From contig CAKKTE020000052.1 in the NCBI GenBank assembly GCA_920105625.2, positions 806,001-870,000 of the forward strand: DNA of 64,000 bases, read 5' to 3'. Positions 61,989 through 64,000 of this stretch are shown in pieces. Position numbers and translations under genes: made by a program. Within the stretch, counting starts at the first letter, position 1. Each line of letters opens with the position of its first letter. The notes under the pieces are model-generated. The model had not been told where the DNA came from. It saw only the letters and a list, made by a program, of their open reading frames with translations, and did not search any database. Origin of the DNA: Clusia tigrina (taxonomy: Eukaryota > Arthropoda > Insecta > Diptera > Clusiidae).

Positions 61989-64000
61989 ACGTCCTACACC
62001 TATCAAAGATTGCAATTTACAAATGCTTGTAACTTTTTACTGGAGCGTAATAAAACCTTGAAATTTTGTAACAATAAAGTACTCGACCCTCTTCTCAATT
62101 TAAACTATCGCTCAAAGTTATGCTAACCTTGAGTCCCAAATCAAACAATGATAAAACTTCAAATGGCCCTAACTTCTATACGGTACGTCCTACAAGTAAC
62201 AAAGTTTGCAACATACAAATGCTTGTAACTTTTTACTGGAGCGTCATAAAACCTTGAAATTTTGTAACAATAAAATACTCGAGCCTCTTCTCAATTTAAA
62301 CTATCGCTCAAAGCTACCCTTGAGTTCCAAATCAAACACTGATAAAACTTCAAATGACCCTAACTTCTATACGGTACGTCCTACACTTATCAAAGTTTAC
62401 AACATACAAATGCTTGTAACTTTTTACTGGAGCGTCATAAAACCTTGAAATTTTGTAACAATAAAGTACTCGAGCCTCTTGTCAATTTAAGCTATCGCTC
62501 AAAGCTATGCTACCCTTGAGTCCCAAATCAAACAATAATAAAACTTCAATGGCCCAAACTTCTATACGGTACGTCCTACACCTATCAAAGTTTGGAACAT
62601 ACAAATTCTTGTAACTTTTTACTGGGGCGTCGTAAAACTTTGAAATTTTGTAACAATAAAGTACTCGAGCCTGTTGTCAATTTAAGCTATCGTTCAAAGC
62701 TATGCTACCCTTGAGTCCCAAATCAAACACTGACAAAACTTCAAATGGCCCTAACTTCTATACGGTACGTCCTACACCTATCAAAGTTTGCAACATACAA
62801 ATGCTTGTAACTTTTTACTGGAGCGTCATAAAACCTTGAAATTTTGTAACAATAAAGTACTCGAGCCTCTTCTCAATTTAAACTATCGCTCAAAGTTATG
62901 CTAACCTTGAGTCCCAAATCAAACAATGATAAAACTTCAAATGGCCCTAACTTCTATACGGTACGTCCTACACCTAACAAAGTTTGCAACATACAAATGC
63001 TTGTAACTTTTTACTGGAGCGTCATAAAACCTTAAAATTTTGTAACAATAAAGTTCTCGAGCCTCTTGTCAATTTAAGCTATCGCTCAAAGCTATGCTAC
63101 CCTTGAGTCCCAAATCAAACACTGGTAAAATTTCAAATGGCCCTAATTTCTATTCGGTACGTCCTACACCAATCAAAGTTTGCAACATACAAATTCATGT
63201 AACTTTTTACTGGAGCGTCATAAAACCTTGAAATTTTGTAACAATAAAGACCTCCAGCCTCTGTTCAATTTAAGCTATCGCTCAAAGCTATGCTACCCTT
63301 GAGTCCCAAATCAAACATTGCTAAAACTTCAAATGGCCCTAACTTCTATACGGTACGCCCTACACCTATCAAAGTTTGCAACATACAAATTCATGTAACT
63401 TTTTACTGGAGCGTCATAAAACCTTGAAATTTTGAAACAATATAGTACTCGAGCCTCTTGTCAATTTAAGTTATCGCTCAAAGCTATGATACCCTTGAGT
63501 CCCAAATCAAACACTGATAAAACTTCAAACGGCCCTAACTTCTATACGGTACGTCCTACACCTAACAAAGTTTGCAACATACAAATGCTTGTAACTTTTT
63601 ACTGGATCGTCATAAAACCTTGAAATTTTGTAACAATTAAGTACTCGAGCCTCTTCTCAATTTAAACTATCGCTCAAAGCTATGCTACCATTGAGTCCCA
63701 TATCAAACACTGATAAAACATCAAATGGCCCTAACTTCTATACGGTACGTCCTACACTTATCAAAGTTTGCAACATACAAATGCTTGTAACTTTTTACTG
63801 GAGCGTCATAAAACCTTGAAATTTTGTAACAATAAAGTTCTCGAGCCTCATGTCAATTTAAGCTGTCGCTCAAAGCTATGCTACCCTTGAGTCCCAAATC
63901 AAACACTGGTAAAATTTCAAATGGCCCTAATTTCTATACGGTACGTCCTGCGCCTATCAAAGTTTGCAACATAAAAATGCTTGTAACTTTTTACTGGAGC
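61989..64000. repeat. 20-unit block, copy 2 (cut by window end)
   Basis: About 2.0 kb of the second copy lie in the window; the array runs on past the right end, stopping at unit position 58. It keeps the uninterrupted ACCCTTGAGTCCC where copy 1 has the inverted insertion. Private differences include AGCGTAATAAAACC (about 62,046), AATGACCCTAAC and ACCTCCAGCCTC. Confidence 0.88.
62767..62962. repeat. Representative 196-bp unit
   Basis: This is one exact-length unit, given as a reference copy. Hand-counted composition of a consensus unit is 65 A, 47 C, 26 G and 58 T. It has five CpG sites, at unit positions 2, 58, 96, 121 and 193. The observed/expected CpG ratio is about 0.8, so CpG is not strongly depleted. 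Confidence 0.9.

Larger units (their letters stand above)
1..64000. repeat. 196-bp satellite DNA array, 326 complete head-to-tail units
   Basis: The same 196-bp sequence, with scattered substitutions and rare indels, fills the window from first to last base. I set position 1 of the unit at the ACGTCCTAC motif, which the window starts with; the last unit starts at 63,943. Landmarks in unit coordinates are a T-run at 46-50, an AATAAA at 85-90, overlapping AGTACT and CTCGAG palindromes at 90-99, a short direct repeat of AGCTAT at 115-120 and 128-133, and ACGGTACG spanning the unit boundary. Every unit reads in the same direction. No foreign sequence, inverted unit or telomeric repeat was seen. 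This fits eukaryotic heterochromatin; a centromeric role is possible but not shown. The family was not recognised. Confidence 0.98.

Noticed and set aside
609..63623. Dozens of open frames of 60-80 codons on both strands, many with nearly the same predicted peptide
   Set aside because: They recur with the satellite period, start at TTG instead of ATG where checked (for example 63,432), span unit borders, and cannot persist because 196 is not a multiple of 3. They have no recognisable domain, so they are by-products of the repeat.
1..64000. CRISPR array (regular direct repeats)
   Set aside because: The whole 196-bp unit is repeated with no unique spacers, and the unit is far longer than a CRISPR repeat-spacer pair.
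1..64000. Single higher-order repeat covering the whole array
   Set aside because: Offsets of 7, 8, 10, 11, 12, 13, 14 and 20 units hold only locally; none can be followed across the window.
1..64000. tRNA, 5S rRNA or other RNA polymerase III gene hidden in the unit
   Set aside because: I see no A-box and B-box pair, no cloverleaf, and no 5S-like internal control region in the unit on either strand. The T-run at unit positions 46-50 alone is not enough.

Overview
The whole 64-kb window is one uninterrupted head-to-tail satellite DNA array. The unit is 196 bp, all copies lie in the same orientation, and I see no gene, RNA gene, transposon, CRISPR array or unique spacer. A hand-built consensus unit is about 37% G+C, with marked strand asymmetry (47 C against 26 G per unit). 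Counting from the first base, which is the start of a unit in my phase, the window holds 326 complete units plus 58 bp of a 327th. One of the 326 is a 272-bp chimera. Adding up every indel I found reproduces the observed length exactly. Organised arrays of this kind are typical of eukaryotic centromeric, pericentromeric or other heterochromatin. The species cannot be told from the sequence and I do not recognise the satellite family.

Layout. From 1 to 21,052 the array is built from one set of unit variants (types A-F below), with overlapping duplications of 7, 8, 11, 12 and 14 units. Within it, a 3.8-kb tandem duplication (11,025-16,392 and 16,393-20,192) has a breakpoint out of register with the 196-bp phase. 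From 20,465 to 37,696 the array reads as three interchangeable modules: T (3 units, 583-588 bp), P (7 units, 1,371-1,372 bp) and Q (5 units, 980 bp). Their order is T-P-T-P-T-P-Q-P-P-Q-P-Q-P-T-P-Q. From 37,697 to the end the same P- and Q-like variants recur in other combinations: a 13-unit pair (40,623-45,716), two 10-unit pairs (46,109-50,026 and 52,575-56,494) and a 20-unit pair cut by the window end (58,063-64,000). Mixed tracts lie between.

Interpretation. There is no single fixed higher-order repeat. The array is a patchwork of nested, mostly in-register segmental duplications, as expected from repeated unequal exchange or replication slippage. A few events left sequence scars: the off-phase junction at 16,393, a 9-bp net insertion beside a perfectly identical unit pair at 7,577-7,978, a small inverted template-switch-like insertion at 59,566-59,591, and shared small deletions that mark descent. 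Short open frames of 60-80 codons occur throughout, but they start at TTG, shift frame from unit to unit (196 is not a multiple of 3) and follow the repeat period, so none is annotated as a gene.
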